Positions 37,597 to 45,560 of a DNA stretch of 64,000 nt are shown piece by piece (position 1 is the stretch's first letter; the number at the start of each line of letters is the position of its first letter). Under the pieces are notes generated by a model. That model ran no database searches, was not told the origin of the DNA, and saw only the letters and a program-made list of their open reading frames with translations. The translations under genes and the position numbers were made by a program. Origin of the DNA: Vallitalea maricola (GTDB lineage Bacteria > Bacillota > Clostridia > Lachnospirales > Vallitaleaceae); assembly GCF_036985595.1 (NCBI RefSeq), contig NZ_BTPU01000036.1, positions 39,221-103,220 on the forward strand, given 5' to 3'.

Positions 37597-37610
37597 ATGA
37601 ACAAGTTCAT
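37597..37610. promoter_or_regulatory. TetR-type operator O2
   Basis: ATGAAC-AA-GTTCAT has the same half-sites as O1 and lies downstream of the predicted transcription start. Confidence 0.8.
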
Positions 37611-37654
37611 AATAAATTTTAACATACATTTTAGTTGGAAAGGACAGATATAAT

Positions 37655-39031
37655 ATGGAGCAATTAGATGATAGAAGTAAATTATTGGGACAGGAGAAGG
37701 TATCAAAGGTAATTACAAAATTAGCTATACCAGCCATAATTGGTATGTTGGTAAATGCAGTATATAATTTTGTTGATACAATGTTTGTAAGTTGGATAGG
37801 AACTAATGCAATGTCAGCGGCTCAAGTTGGTTTTCCTGTATTTATGGTTTTAGTAGCATTTGGGCAGTTGTTTGGTATTGGAGGTTCTTCATATACTTCA
37901 CGATTGTTAGGAGAAAATAATAAAAAAGAAGCAAGTAAAACTATTACGGTTGTTTATATAACAACAATAATAACAGGAGTTATTCTAGGGATATGTGGTC
38001 TATTGTTATTAGAGCCGTTAGTTAATATGTTCGGAGCCAATAGTGATAATATTAGTTATACTTTAGCTTATACATCAATTTTATTCATTGGAGCACCTTT
38101 TATTCTTGGAAATATGGCACTTAACAATCTATTAAGGGCTGAAGGTAGTGCGATAATTTCAATGTTTGGTCTTATGCTTGGAGCCATACTTAATATTATA
38201 TTAGACCCAATATTTATATTTGCATTTGATATGGGTATTGGAGGAGCTGCATTGGCAACAATAATTGCTCAAGCAATCACAACTGTATTTTTACTAAGTT
38301 ACTATATCAGGAAAAAAAGCTTGATAAGAATGAAATTAAGTATGTTTAAACCTTCTAAGAAAATATATAATGAAATATTTAAGATTGGGTTACCGACTTT
38401 AATAAGACAATTACTTGCTAGTTTTTCTATAGGTTTAATGAATAAAGCTGCAACTGGTTATGGTACTGAAGCAGTAGCAGCTATAGGTATTGTGTCAAAA
38501 GTATTTATGTTAGGGTTTTATGCTTTACTAGGATATACACAAGGATTCTTACCTGTAGCAGGATATAATTTTGGAGCTAAAAAATATCAGAGGGTATTGG
38601 ATTCAACAAAAGTAAGCACGAAAGTAAGCACAATATATTGTATAATTGTTTTCGCAGTATTCATGATTTTTGCTGAGCCTATTGTAATGATTTTCAGACC
38701 AGAAGCAGAAGTGGCTAGGATAGCAATTAAAGGATTAAGGATATGGTCCATTTCATTACCGTTATTAGGGTATTCAATGGTTATCAATATGTTATTTCAA
38801 GCTATTGGTAAAGCAAAGGAAGCAGCTATTCTATCTATTTCAAGGCAGGGAATCATGTTGATACCATTAATTCTCATATTACCTTCATTTTTCAATTTGA
38901 ATGGAGTTTTACTTGCACAACCTGTAGCTGATGTACTTACCTTTATTTTAACAGGAATTCTTGGTATAATGGTTAATAAAGAGATATATCAATTACGAGA
39001 TGGAAGCAATGGGCTGCCTAATGTAGCTTGA
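37655..39031 (+). CDS. MATE family multidrug/cation efflux pump
   Basis: Na+- or H+-driven efflux protein of 458 residues with about 12 membrane segments in two MatE halves. Signatures are VNAVYNFVDTMFVSWIG in the first half and QGFLPVAGYNFGAKKYQRV in the middle. The ribosome site GGAAAGGA precedes the ATG. A TetR regulator follows directly and the promoter has two palindromic sites, so expression is probably induced by a pump substrate. Confidence 0.94.
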   Translation: MEQLDDRSKLLGQEKVSKVITKLAIPAIIGMLVNAVYNFVDTMFVSWIGTNAMSAAQVGFPVFMVLVAFGQLFGIGGSSYTSRLLGENNKKEASKTITVVYITTIITGVILGICGLLLLEPLVNMFGANSDNISYTLAYTSILFIGAPFILGNMALNNLLRAEGSAIISMFGLMLGAILNIILDPIFIFAFDMGIGGAALATIIAQAITTVFLLSYYIRKKSLIRMKLSMFKPSKKIYNEIFKIGLPTLIRQLLASFSIGLMNKAATGYGTEAVAAIGIVSKVFMLGFYALLGYTQGFLPVAGYNFGAKKYQRVLDSTKVSTKVSTIYCIIVFAVFMIFAEPIVMIFRPEAEVARIAIKGLRIWSISLPLLGYSMVINMLFQAIGKAKEAAILSISRQGIMLIPLILILPSFFNLNGVLLAQPVADVLTFILTGILGIMVNKEIYQLRDGSNGLPNVA

Positions 39032-39045
39032 AAGGGATGGAATCA

Positions 39046-39645
39046 GTGCCAAAAATAATTAAAGATCTAAGAGAGAAAATAATAAAAACTGCAACTACAA
39101 TTTTTTATGAGCAAGGGTTTGATGCTATAGATATAAGAAAAATTGCTAAGGAGTGTAATGTTGCAGTAGGAACCCTTTATAATTATTTTCCTAACAAGAA
39201 AGAAGTTGTGTATGAAGTTTTTAATGAACTCTGGTATGAGTCTATGAATAAATTGGATGAGTTGATTGATTCATCTGATGGGAATGAGGATTTATTTGCT
39301 GATTATATATTGAGTTTATATAAGGAAATGGAAAAGAAAAAAGGAATAGGATTGTATTTATTCAGGATGGAAATAATTGAGTCAAAGGATGACAAGGTTG
39401 AAGAGGGGAATTTTCTTGCTCATTCTAAGTTTCATAAGAGGCATGCTGAGCAGATAGAAAAAATGTTGATAAAGAGCTATGGACTTAGTGATGCTGGGGA
39501 TGATAATAAGGAGTTTGAAAATCTGATAAATACTGTTGCTACTTTGATTATAACTAATAAAGGTGCGGATGTTGATTATGTTATGTTTATTAGGGATATG
39601 GTTAGTAGTTATGTAAGGGACTATAGGGATAGGTTGTGTAATTAG
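39046..39645 (+). CDS. TetR/AcrR-family regulator
   Basis: Repressor of 200 residues. The N-terminal helix-turn-helix is complete (DIRKIAKECNVAVGTLYNYF), followed by a helical ligand/dimer domain. Frames from TTG 39028 and ATG 39037 are open, but AAAGGGATGG (39031-39040) is spaced for the GTG at 39046 and the protein would then start MPKIIKDLREK, as TetR proteins usually do. It lies 14 bp after the MATE gene and probably represses the operon through the ATGAAC-N2-GTTCAT sites. Confidence 0.92.
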   Translation: MPKIIKDLREKIIKTATTIFYEQGFDAIDIRKIAKECNVAVGTLYNYFPNKKEVVYEVFNELWYESMNKLDELIDSSDGNEDLFADYILSLYKEMEKKKGIGLYLFRMEIIESKDDKVEEGNFLAHSKFHKRHAEQIEKMLIKSYGLSDAGDDNKEFENLINTVATLIITNKGADVDYVMFIRDMVSSYVRDYRDRLCN

Positions 39646-39708
39646 GTAGATAGCTAAAAACACTTGACAATCAGTCCAAATTTGTGGTGAAGTCTTTTAA
39701 ATGTAAAA

Positions 39709-40554
39709 CTATATATTATTATATTTAATATCAACAGATAAAAATTTATACTCACCATCTACTAACTTTATTACAAAAGTTACCTTATATGAAATAAGTT
39801 GACTTTCCTGTATCTCATTAGTTAATATACACTTACATGTTAATATTTCATCATCAACTATAACTTCTTCAATTGTTATAGCGTAATGAAACGATCCCGT
39901 AAACGATTCATAAGTATATATTTGGCTGTTTTCATCATATTCTTTTATTTGTGAGTGGTCTATTTTGGTATTAAACTTGCTTAATATATATTCGTCAACA
40001 ATTTCTGATGGTACTGTAAGTATCCATTTGCCTTTATTAAAATACTGATGAAGTTCTGACCGTACAGTCCAAAATAAACTATCAACTATATAATTATCAT
40101 CAACTACAGTTAGTCCCGCAAACTGTGAGGATTTTATTTTTTTTTCTGATATAAGCTTATCAACTAATTTGACCGGAATGGTATAATTATCTGATTCTGA
40201 ATCATAATAGTCCTCAAAGAACTTCCAATATTCAAAAGGTTCTATTGGATATGTACCCGCACTCCTTATGTATTGAAAAGCTCTTTCATAATCTACTAAA
40301 TCATCCTCATTAAAAGACATATCAAAATCAAACACAAGAAAATAACTCGTTACAATTTCTTTAAGAAGAGTATTATCTATTTCATGTATATTATCCTTTA
40401 TTACTGGATATAAAGAATCTGATTCTTGTTCTGAATTGCTACTTAAAAGATTATCTGATTTTTCATCTTTATTAGCTTTATCTTGTACTTGAGTAAATTT
40501 CATGCAACCCGAAAGGCATAAAATAATTAATAATGGTAAAAGCAATCTTTTCAT
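39709..40554 (-). CDS. predicted lipoprotein of unknown function
   Basis: Secreted lipoprotein of 281 residues. The signal peptide MKRLLLPLLIILCLSGC ends in a lipobox (LSGC), so C17 would be lipidated. A short linker rich in K, D and S follows, then a mixed alpha/beta domain rich in aromatic and acidic residues with no motif I recognise. The ribosome site GGAGGGA lies eight bases upstream on the minus strand. It stands alone between the TetR gene and a long intergenic region. Function unknown. Confidence 0.8.
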   Translation of the reverse strand: MKRLLLPLLIILCLSGCMKFTQVQDKANKDEKSDNLLSSNSEQESDSLYPVIKDNIHEIDNTLLKEIVTSYFLVFDFDMSFNEDDLVDYERAFQYIRSAGTYPIEPFEYWKFFEDYYDSESDNYTIPVKLVDKLISEKKIKSSQFAGLTVVDDNYIVDSLFWTVRSELHQYFNKGKWILTVPSEIVDEYILSKFNTKIDHSQIKEYDENSQIYTYESFTGSFHYAITIEEVIVDDEILTCKCILTNEIQESQLISYKVTFVIKLVDGEYKFLSVDIKYNNI

Positions 40555-40912
40555 AAATTAATCCCTCCAATTAAATGACCCTCAAAAATTCAAAAATAAG
40601 CTACTGTAATTAGCTTCCTATATAGAATAACATAACAAGATAATTTTTCAATATATTTTAGAATTATGAGATATCTATGGTTATTAATAGTGTAAAAAAT
40701 TATACTATTTAGCAAAATATAATATAAAAACTTACCTATTGGCTATCAGTAAAATTAGTTTAATATATGCAAAAAGCTTAACTTAATGATATTGTACTAT
40801 GGCACACTTACAGCCTTATTTCTAATTATACGTTAAAATATAAAGAAGATACCTTTAACAGACTAATGAGTTATTTACTTTGACGGATTAGTTATAATCT
40901 TTATGGTAGTGA

Positions 40913-40941
40913 TTGACTTTTTGTCATGGCTAATATATAAT
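40913..40941 (+). promoter_or_regulatory. promoter of ribbon-helix-helix gene
   Basis: TTGACT (40913-40918) and TATAAT (40936-40941) are 17 bp apart. The -10 is bracketed by the two copies of TTGTCATGGC. Confidence 0.8.
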
Positions 40942-40955
40942 ATTATTGTCATGGC
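40921..40955. promoter_or_regulatory. paired direct-repeat operator TTGTCATGGC
   Basis: Identical 10-bp direct repeats lie at 40921-40930 and 40946-40955, 25 bp apart, flanking the -10. Ribbon-helix-helix proteins often bind direct repeats, so this is a likely autoregulatory site of the following gene. Confidence 0.65.
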
Positions 40956-40974
40956 GTAAAGTGAGGTGAAAACA

Positions 40975-41157
40975 ATGGCGTCAAAAAAGATGGGTCGTCC
41001 ACCTTCTGATAATCCCAAGAACATAAAATTACAAATTAGAGTGGATAAGGAAACTATGGATATGCTTGATGAATGTGCCAAACAGCTTAATAGTAACCGT
41101 TCTGATGTAGTTCGTAAAGGTATAAAGAAAATTGCTGATGACCTCAAGGCAAAATAA
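40975..41157 (+). CDS. ribbon-helix-helix (CopG/Arc-like) DNA-binding protein
   Basis: Small protein of 60 residues. After a basic tail (MASKKMGRPPSDNPKN) comes a ribbon strand (IKLQIRVDKETMDML) and two helices (DECAKQLNSNRSDVVRKGI), the classic RHH fold that works as a dimer. A GTG at 40966 is in frame, but GAGGTG (40963-40968) is spaced for the ATG at 40975. No toxin gene is adjacent, so I do not call it an antitoxin. It probably represses itself and perhaps other small loci. Confidence 0.85.
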   Translation: MASKKMGRPPSDNPKNIKLQIRVDKETMDMLDECAKQLNSNRSDVVRKGIKKIADDLKAK

Positions 41158-41158
41158 A

Positions 41159-41198
41159 AGAAGCAGTGCCAAAATCTCTGAACAAGAACACTGCTTCT
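41159..41198 (+). terminator. hairpin after RHH gene, possible terminator
   Basis: AGAAGCAGTG (41159-41168) pairs perfectly with CACTGCTTCT (41189-41198), starting just after the stop. There is no T run. Confidence 0.5.
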
Positions 41199-41206
41199 AA
41201 CTTGCC

Positions 41207-41253
41207 TCCACAACAAACAGAGGTAAATATATTATACATCTGTTTGTTGTGGA
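41207..41253. repeat. 14-bp perfect inverted repeat between two small genes
   Basis: TCCACAACAAACAG (41207-41220) and CTGTTTGTTGTGGA (41240-41253) pair perfectly around a 19-base loop. It could be a regulatory RNA structure, an operator for a dimeric protein, or a miniature element. Confidence 0.65.
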
Positions 41254-41297
41254 ATTCAATGTAATCTAAGATATTTATAAATATTAAGGAGGAACAT

Positions 41298-41585
41298 ATG
41301 GAATCAATAATAGAACAACTATTTAATGGAGAAATTGATTCATTCGAAAATTTCTGTCGAACAGATGAGTACATAAAAGCAACTTCAGAAGTTATTAAAG
41401 TAGAGAGTGAATTTTTAGAACTAATAAACCAAGAGCAAAGAGATATTTACGAAAGACTATTGGATATAAAATCTGAACGCTCTGTAATTGGGTCTAAAAT
41501 TCATTTTGTATATGGTTTCAAGATAGGATTTAAGCTGGCTTTTGAGTTATGTAGTGAAAATAAAACAACAAAATATAAGCTGTAA
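41298..41585 (+). CDS. small DUF6809-like protein
   Basis: Cytoplasmic protein of 95 residues with strong signals for expression (AAGGAGGAACAT before the ATG). It begins MESIIEQLFNGEIDSFENF and ends with an aromatic segment, GFKIGFKLAFELC. The pattern recalls DUF6809, small proteins common in clostridia and often near mobile or phage genes; this is from memory. No catalytic residue is evident. It lies 140 bp after the RHH gene and may be controlled with it. Confidence 0.6.
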   Translation: MESIIEQLFNGEIDSFENFCRTDEYIKATSEVIKVESEFLELINQEQRDIYERLLDIKSERSVIGSKIHFVYGFKIGFKLAFELCSENKTTKYKL

Positions 41586-41638
41586 CTTACTATATTGCTA
41601 TGAATAAAACACTGGCAGTATTGAAAGGAGATATAGCA

Positions 41639-41704
41639 ATGACTGATTTTAACGACTATAGATGAATGTATGAAAGAGCCTGAAAAAGAACTACATATAG
41701 ATTC
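41639..41704 (+). pseudogene. possible frameshifted micro-ORF
   Basis: A strong ribosome site (AAAGGAG) precedes ATG 41639, but the frame stops after eight codons (MTDFNDYR). The next frame continues as TIDECMKEPEKELHIDSR to a stop. A one-base insertion near 41654 in a short peptide gene would explain this. It could equally be chance. Confidence 0.25.
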
Positions 41705-41715
41705 TAGATAAGCTT

Positions 41716-41746
41716 AACCGACTGCAATAATGTAGTCGGTTTTTTT
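41716..41746 (+). terminator. terminator upstream of argF
   Basis: ACCGACT (41717-41723) pairs with AGTCGGT (41734-41740) and is followed by seven T. Confidence 0.9.
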
Positions 41747-41751
41747 AATAC

Positions 41752-41780
41752 TTGACAAAATGGATTAATATTTATAGAAT
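41752..41780 (+). promoter_or_regulatory. argF promoter
   Basis: TTGACA (41752-41757) and TAGAAT (41775-41780) are 17 bp apart, just after a terminator and 46 bp before the argF start. Confidence 0.82.
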
Positions 41781-41793
41781 AATAATTAATAAA

Positions 41794-41811
41794 TATGAAT
41801 AAATATACATA
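41794..41811. promoter_or_regulatory. ARG box (ArgR/AhrC site) candidate
   Basis: The 18-mer around ATGAATAAATAT matches the B. subtilis ARG box consensus at about 13 of 18 positions and lies between the predicted transcription start and the ribosome site of argF. Arginine-dependent repression is expected. Confidence 0.55.
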
Positions 41812-41825
41812 AAGGAGAGATGGCT

Positions 41826-42761
41826 ATGGCAGTTAACCTAAAAGGAAAAAGCTTATTAACTTTGAAGGATTTTAACAAAGCTGAAATTGAATATTTATTA
41901 AATCTAGCAGGAGATTTGAAGCAAAAGAAGAGAATGGGTATTATCGGAGAAGATTTAAAAGGGAAAAATATAGCTTTAATATTCGAGAAGCCTTCTACAA
42001 GAACAAGATGTGCTTTTACTGTAGCTTGTACAGATGAAGGAGGGCATCCTGAGTATCTAGGTAAGAACGATATACAATTAGGTTATAAAGAATCCGTTGA
42101 AGATACTGCAAGAGTATTAGGAAGATTATTTGATGGAATAGAATTCAGAGGTTTTTCACAAGAACATGTTGAAAAATTAGCCAAGTACAGTGGTGTTCCA
42201 GTATGGAATGGATTGACTGATGATTACCATCCAACTCAGATATTAGCCGATTTATTGACTATAAAAGAGAAATTTGGAAAGATGGAAGGGCTTAATTTTG
42301 TCTATGTAGGTGATGGACGTAATAATATGGCTAACAGTCTAATGATTGGATGCAGTAAGATGGGAATGAATTTCACATTAATCGCTCCTAAACAGTTATG
42401 GCCTATAAAAGAGTTAGTTGATGAATGTAAAACTTTTGCAAAAGAATCAGGAAGTATAATAAACATATCAGACGATACCGAGGAAGTAGCACAAGCAGAT
42501 ATCATATATACAGATGTATGGTGTTCAATGGGTGAAGAGACCAAAGCAGCCGAGAGAATCAAATTATTAAAGCCATATCAAGTAAATAAAGAGCTGCTAA
42601 CTAAAACCAATAAAAACGACACAATATGCATGCATTGTCTACCAGCAGTAAAAGGCAACGAAATAACAGAAGAAGTTTTTGAACAGTACTCACAAGTAAT
42701 ATTCGACGAAGCTGAAAATAGAATGCACACCATAAAAGCTGTAATGGTTGGAACAATATAA
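41826..42761 (+). CDS. argF: ornithine carbamoyltransferase
   Basis: Cytoplasmic enzyme making citrulline from ornithine and carbamoyl phosphate, 311 residues. The carbamoyl-phosphate site is FEKPSTRTRCAF and the ornithine-site motif is MHCLPA near the C-terminus; VYVGDGRNNMANSLM is also typical. The ATG at 41820 overlaps AAAGGAG too closely; 41826 has normal spacing. It stands alone rather than in an arc operon, and with an ARG box upstream the anabolic role is favoured. Confidence 0.96.
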   Translation: MAVNLKGKSLLTLKDFNKAEIEYLLNLAGDLKQKKRMGIIGEDLKGKNIALIFEKPSTRTRCAFTVACTDEGGHPEYLGKNDIQLGYKESVEDTARVLGRLFDGIEFRGFSQEHVEKLAKYSGVPVWNGLTDDYHPTQILADLLTIKEKFGKMEGLNFVYVGDGRNNMANSLMIGCSKMGMNFTLIAPKQLWPIKELVDECKTFAKESGSIINISDDTEEVAQADIIYTDVWCSMGEETKAAERIKLLKPYQVNKELLTKTNKNDTICMHCLPAVKGNEITEEVFEQYSQVIFDEAENRMHTIKAVMVGTI

Positions 42762-42766
42762 TGATT

Positions 42767-42798
42767 AAAGGGACAGATGAAAAATTCACTGTCCCTTT
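42767..42798 (+). terminator. terminator after argF
   Basis: AAAGGGACAG (42767-42776) pairs perfectly with CTGTCCCTTT (42789-42798). The T run is short. Confidence 0.75.
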
Positions 42799-42802
42799 AC
42801 AA

Positions 42803-42832
42803 TTGACACTATTTATTTCATTCTGATATAAT
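42803..42832 (+). promoter_or_regulatory. birA promoter
   Basis: TTGACA (42803-42808) and TATAAT (42827-42832) are 18 bp apart with an extended -10 TG one base upstream, 32 bp before the birA start. Confidence 0.8.
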
Positions 42833-42864
42833 ACATAAAAAAGAATGTGAGTAGGGAATACACT

Positions 42865-43845
42865 ATGAAAGAGAAAATAATACAATTGTTGAATGAAGCT
42901 GATGATTACATTTCAGGTGAAGAAATAAGCAAACAACTAGGAGTCTCCAGAACCGCTATATGGAAAGTTATTAATCGTTTAAAAGAAGAAGGTTATGAAA
43001 TTGAATCCGTTACAAGGAAAGGTTATAGACTTCTATCTTCTCCTGATATATTGAACAGCGAAGAATTACATTATAATCTTAATACAGAAATTATCGGTAA
43101 TAAAATAATTAATTTTGATAAACTAGACTCTACCAATCAACAGGCTAAAAAATTAGCTTTGGAAGGCTCCAAGAGCGGAACGGTCGTTATTGCTGAAGAA
43201 CAAACAGCAGGTAAGGGCAGAAGAGGTAAGATGTGGGTTTCTCCACCTGGTACAGGCATATGGATGTCTATTATATTAAGACCTAGCATAATGCCGGAGA
43301 ATGCTTCAATGTTAACTTTGGTGGCAGGCCTAGCAGTATGCAAGGCTGTAAGAGAGATAACCAGTTTAGAAGCAGCAATCAAATGGCCTAATGACATTGT
43401 TGTGAATGGTAAAAAAATATGCGGATTATTAACAGAAATGAACTCTGAAATAGACTTTATAAATTTCGTGGTAGTAGGAATAGGAATAAATGTTAATATA
43501 GAAAAATTCCCAGCAGAACTAGATAATATTGCAACTTCATTGATGATAGAAGGAAATCAATCCTATCAAAGGAAAAGACTTGTAAAAAGGACTCTAGAGA
43601 TTTTTGAAGACTATTATAAAAAATATCTTGAAACAGAAGACTTAACTAAAATGATTAAAGAATATAATGAACACTGTATAAATATAGGCAGAAAAGTAAC
43701 AGTTACAGGGAGAAAGCAGGGTATAACTGGTAATGTGAAATGTGTTACCAATAAAGGTGAACTCATAGTAACTAACCAACAAGGAGAAGATATAGTAGTT
43801 ACTTCAGGAGAAGTTTCTGTAAGAGGAATATATGGATACGTATAG
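42865..43845 (+). CDS. birA: bifunctional biotin ligase/repressor
   Basis: Attaches biotin to carboxyl carrier proteins and represses biotin genes, 326 residues. The N-terminal winged helix (GEEISKQLGVSRTAIWKVIN) makes it the regulatory type. The ligase core has GKGRRGKMWVSPPGTGIW (biotinyl-AMP loop) and KWPNDIVVNGKKICGLL, followed by a C-terminal SH3-like domain. A GTG at 42847 is in frame, but AGTAGGGA is placed for the ATG at 42865. Confidence 0.95.
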   Translation: MKEKIIQLLNEADDYISGEEISKQLGVSRTAIWKVINRLKEEGYEIESVTRKGYRLLSSPDILNSEELHYNLNTEIIGNKIINFDKLDSTNQQAKKLALEGSKSGTVVIAEEQTAGKGRRGKMWVSPPGTGIWMSIILRPSIMPENASMLTLVAGLAVCKAVREITSLEAAIKWPNDIVVNGKKICGLLTEMNSEIDFINFVVVGIGINVNIEKFPAELDNIATSLMIEGNQSYQRKRLVKRTLEIFEDYYKKYLETEDLTKMIKEYNEHCINIGRKVTVTGRKQGITGNVKCVTNKGELIVTNQQGEDIVVTSGEVSVRGIYGYV

Positions 43846-43873
43846 AATATGAAAATGAAAGGGTTTGATATAT

Positions 43874-44200
43874 ATGTTTGATGAAAGAGTAATATTATGT
43901 GTTTCTAATGCTTATAATAAAAAATATTATTTGAATGAAGATTTTGAACAGCTTCCACAACAGATAAAGGATGAATTGAAGATATTATCAGTTTTATATA
44001 CTGAGGATGTAGGTGGAATCCTGACTATAGGATTTGAAGAAAATGGTGACTTGTTCTTAGAAGTAGAAGCTGATGAAAATGATTTGTTATTTGATGATAT
44101 TGGCAGTGGTCTTAAGATTAAGCAGTTGCAAACTGATAAGCAGGAATTATGGGAATCCTTAGAAATGTTTTTCAAAGTATTTTATTTAGGAGAAGAATAA
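43874..44200 (+). CDS. DUF6145-like protein
   Basis: Cytoplasmic acidic protein of 108 residues. Conserved features are ILCVSNAYNKKYYLN, LSVLYTEDVGGILTIGF and the C-terminal FFKVFYLGEE, which recall DUF6145 of Lachnospirales (from memory). A TTG at 43865 is in frame; the ATG at 43874 has AAAGGG upstream. It lies 28 bp after birA and is probably cotranscribed. Function unknown. Confidence 0.7.
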   Translation: MFDERVILCVSNAYNKKYYLNEDFEQLPQQIKDELKILSVLYTEDVGGILTIGFEENGDLFLEVEADENDLLFDDIGSGLKIKQLQTDKQELWESLEMFFKVFYLGEE

Positions 44201-44234
44201 AAAATTAAATAATATAGAAAAGGAGAAAATAATT

Positions 44235-44540
44235 ATGATTCGTCACGTGGTAATGTTCAAATATCAAGAAGAAGCAGAAGGTAATTATAAGAAATATAAT
44301 CTAAACAAGACAAAAGAGTTATTAGAAAAATTACAAGGAAAAGTAGAAGAAATAAAATATCTACATGTAGGATTAAATGATGATGAAGCTGATAACAGTA
44401 ATTATGATTTAGTTCTTACTGTAGATGTGGAATCAATCACAGACCTTAATGCTTATCAGATTAATCCAGACCATGTAGAAGTAGGTAAGTTCATCAAAAA
44501 AGTTGCAATGGCAAGAGCTTGTGTTGACTATAAAATATAA
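44235..44540 (+). CDS. Dabb-family (stress-responsive A/B barrel) protein
   Basis: Small ferredoxin-like dimeric alpha-beta barrel protein, 101 residues. It begins MIRHVVMFKYQEEA and has DLVLTVDVESITDLNAYQI then HVEVGKFIKK, the typical Dabb pattern with the conserved N-terminal RHVVMFK. The family has varied roles and no enzyme activity can be assigned here. The ribosome site AAAGGAGAA precedes the ATG. Confidence 0.88.
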   Translation: MIRHVVMFKYQEEAEGNYKKYNLNKTKELLEKLQGKVEEIKYLHVGLNDDEADNSNYDLVLTVDVESITDLNAYQINPDHVEVGKFIKKVAMARACVDYKI

Positions 44541-44562
44541 TAATATTAGAGGAGTATAAATA

Positions 44563-45324
44563 ATGAGAGTTATAAAACTTACTATTTATGAAATCATTTT
44601 TATTATAGTATGTATAACTATTAATCTATTCAAAAATGGTATGGGTTTAGAAAGACTACTCTTACCCCTTATTATAATTATACTATTTGGTAATCTATTT
44701 TGTAAAAGCAACTTGGAAATAAAGAAAAATAGAGAATTTATATATGCATTTATTCTTGTATTTTTTCTTTATATGAGTATTCAAGGGTACTATGACTATA
44801 CTAATGTTAGCAAAAATAATTATTCATTGTTTAAAGCGCTACTAATTCAATTGCCTATAACAATGACAGTGTTTGCGGCATATATTTTTGGAATAAAGAT
44901 TAAGAATTTTAATTGGAGAATTAGTTTAACAAGTTTATTACTGGTTTTATTGGTATGGTTATCTATTGAAATATTACCAATTATTAGATATGTAAGATTG
45001 AACAGTATAACAGACTTAATTAAATTGATAATTATTAATATACCTATAAAAATTTACTATCCGAGCTTAGTTGAAGAAGTAATTTTCAGAGGATTGTGCT
45101 TTAGTGGTTTATTAGCAATTGGTTTAAGTGAAGATAAATCTAATATAATACAAGCTATAGTCTTTGGACTTATACATATTTTAAACTATGAACAATTTTC
45201 TATTAATATTATCTTGTTAATTGTACCACAAATATACATAGGTTATTTAATAGGCAAAATCTATATAAATACAAAATCATTAACACCTTGTATTATTTTA
45301 CATGCACTATTAGACTCAATATAA
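44563..45324 (+). CDS. CPBP-family intramembrane protease
   Basis: Polytopic membrane protein of 253 residues with about seven segments. The CPBP (Rce1-like) motifs are EEVIFRG near residue 171, FGLIHIL near residue 205 and HALLDS at the C-terminus, giving the catalytic glutamates and histidines. It is probably a membrane endopeptidase for small peptides or an immunity-type protein; no bacteriocin gene is visible nearby. GAGGAG precedes the ATG. Confidence 0.88.
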   Translation: MRVIKLTIYEIIFIIVCITINLFKNGMGLERLLLPLIIIILFGNLFCKSNLEIKKNREFIYAFILVFFLYMSIQGYYDYTNVSKNNYSLFKALLIQLPITMTVFAAYIFGIKIKNFNWRISLTSLLLVLLVWLSIEILPIIRYVRLNSITDLIKLIIINIPIKIYYPSLVEEVIFRGLCFSGLLAIGLSEDKSNIIQAIVFGLIHILNYEQFSINIILLIVPQIYIGYLIGKIYINTKSLTPCIILHALLDSI

Positions 45325-45402
45325 ATAGAAGAATTCAGTACTATTTAGATATAATTTGAAATAACAAAAACGATTAATTAATTTCAATAATCTAGGAACT
45401 AG

Positions 45403-45430
45403 TTGTTATTTGATAATATTATGATATAAT
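45403..45430 (+). promoter_or_regulatory. predicted promoter of the ECF S-component gene
   Basis: TTGTTA (45403-45408) and TATAAT (45425-45430) are 16 bp apart with an extended -10 TG. It would give a leader of about 120 nt. Confidence 0.55.
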
Positions 45431-45472
45431 ATGATTGTATTTTATAGCTATATATGTTTTAATGTGATTTAG

Positions 45473-45505
45473 TTAATAAAACCTTTTAATTAAAGGTTTT
45501 ATTAA
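45473..45505 (+). repeat. AT-rich palindrome in the ECF S-component leader
   Basis: TTAATAAAACCTTT (45473-45486) pairs with AAAGGTTTTATTAA (45492-45505). It might be a terminator of the CPBP gene or an attenuator in the leader of the next gene. Confidence 0.5.
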
Positions 45506-45560
45506 ATACAAAATGAAAATGTCTTGTATCCTTAGGGAATGAGAACAGGAGGTTGGAACA

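Larger units (their letters stand above)
37321..37654. other. divergent intergenic region with TetR-controlled promoter
   Basis: This 334-bp gap lies between the leftward ABC genes and the rightward MATE gene. The right third holds a strong promoter with two operator palindromes. Bases 37330-37545 contain nothing else I can assign; the leftward ABC promoter must lie there. Confidence 0.6.
40555..40974. other. intergenic region upstream of the ribbon-helix-helix gene
   Basis: This 420-bp AT-rich gap holds a 9-bp inverted repeat (AATAGTGTA at 40686-40694, TATACTATT at 40701-40709) and, at its right end, the promoter and direct repeats of the small DNA-binding gene. The remainder shows nothing I can assign. 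Confidence 0.6.

Noticed and set aside
37563..37610. LexA (SOS) boxes
   Set aside because: The half-sites GAAC/GTTC are separated by 2 bp, not the 4 bp of the Gram-positive LexA site, and a TetR gene is adjacent.
40975..41585. toxin-antitoxin module
   Set aside because: The RHH protein could be an antitoxin, but the neighbour does not look like a toxin and lies 140 bp away with its own ribosome site.
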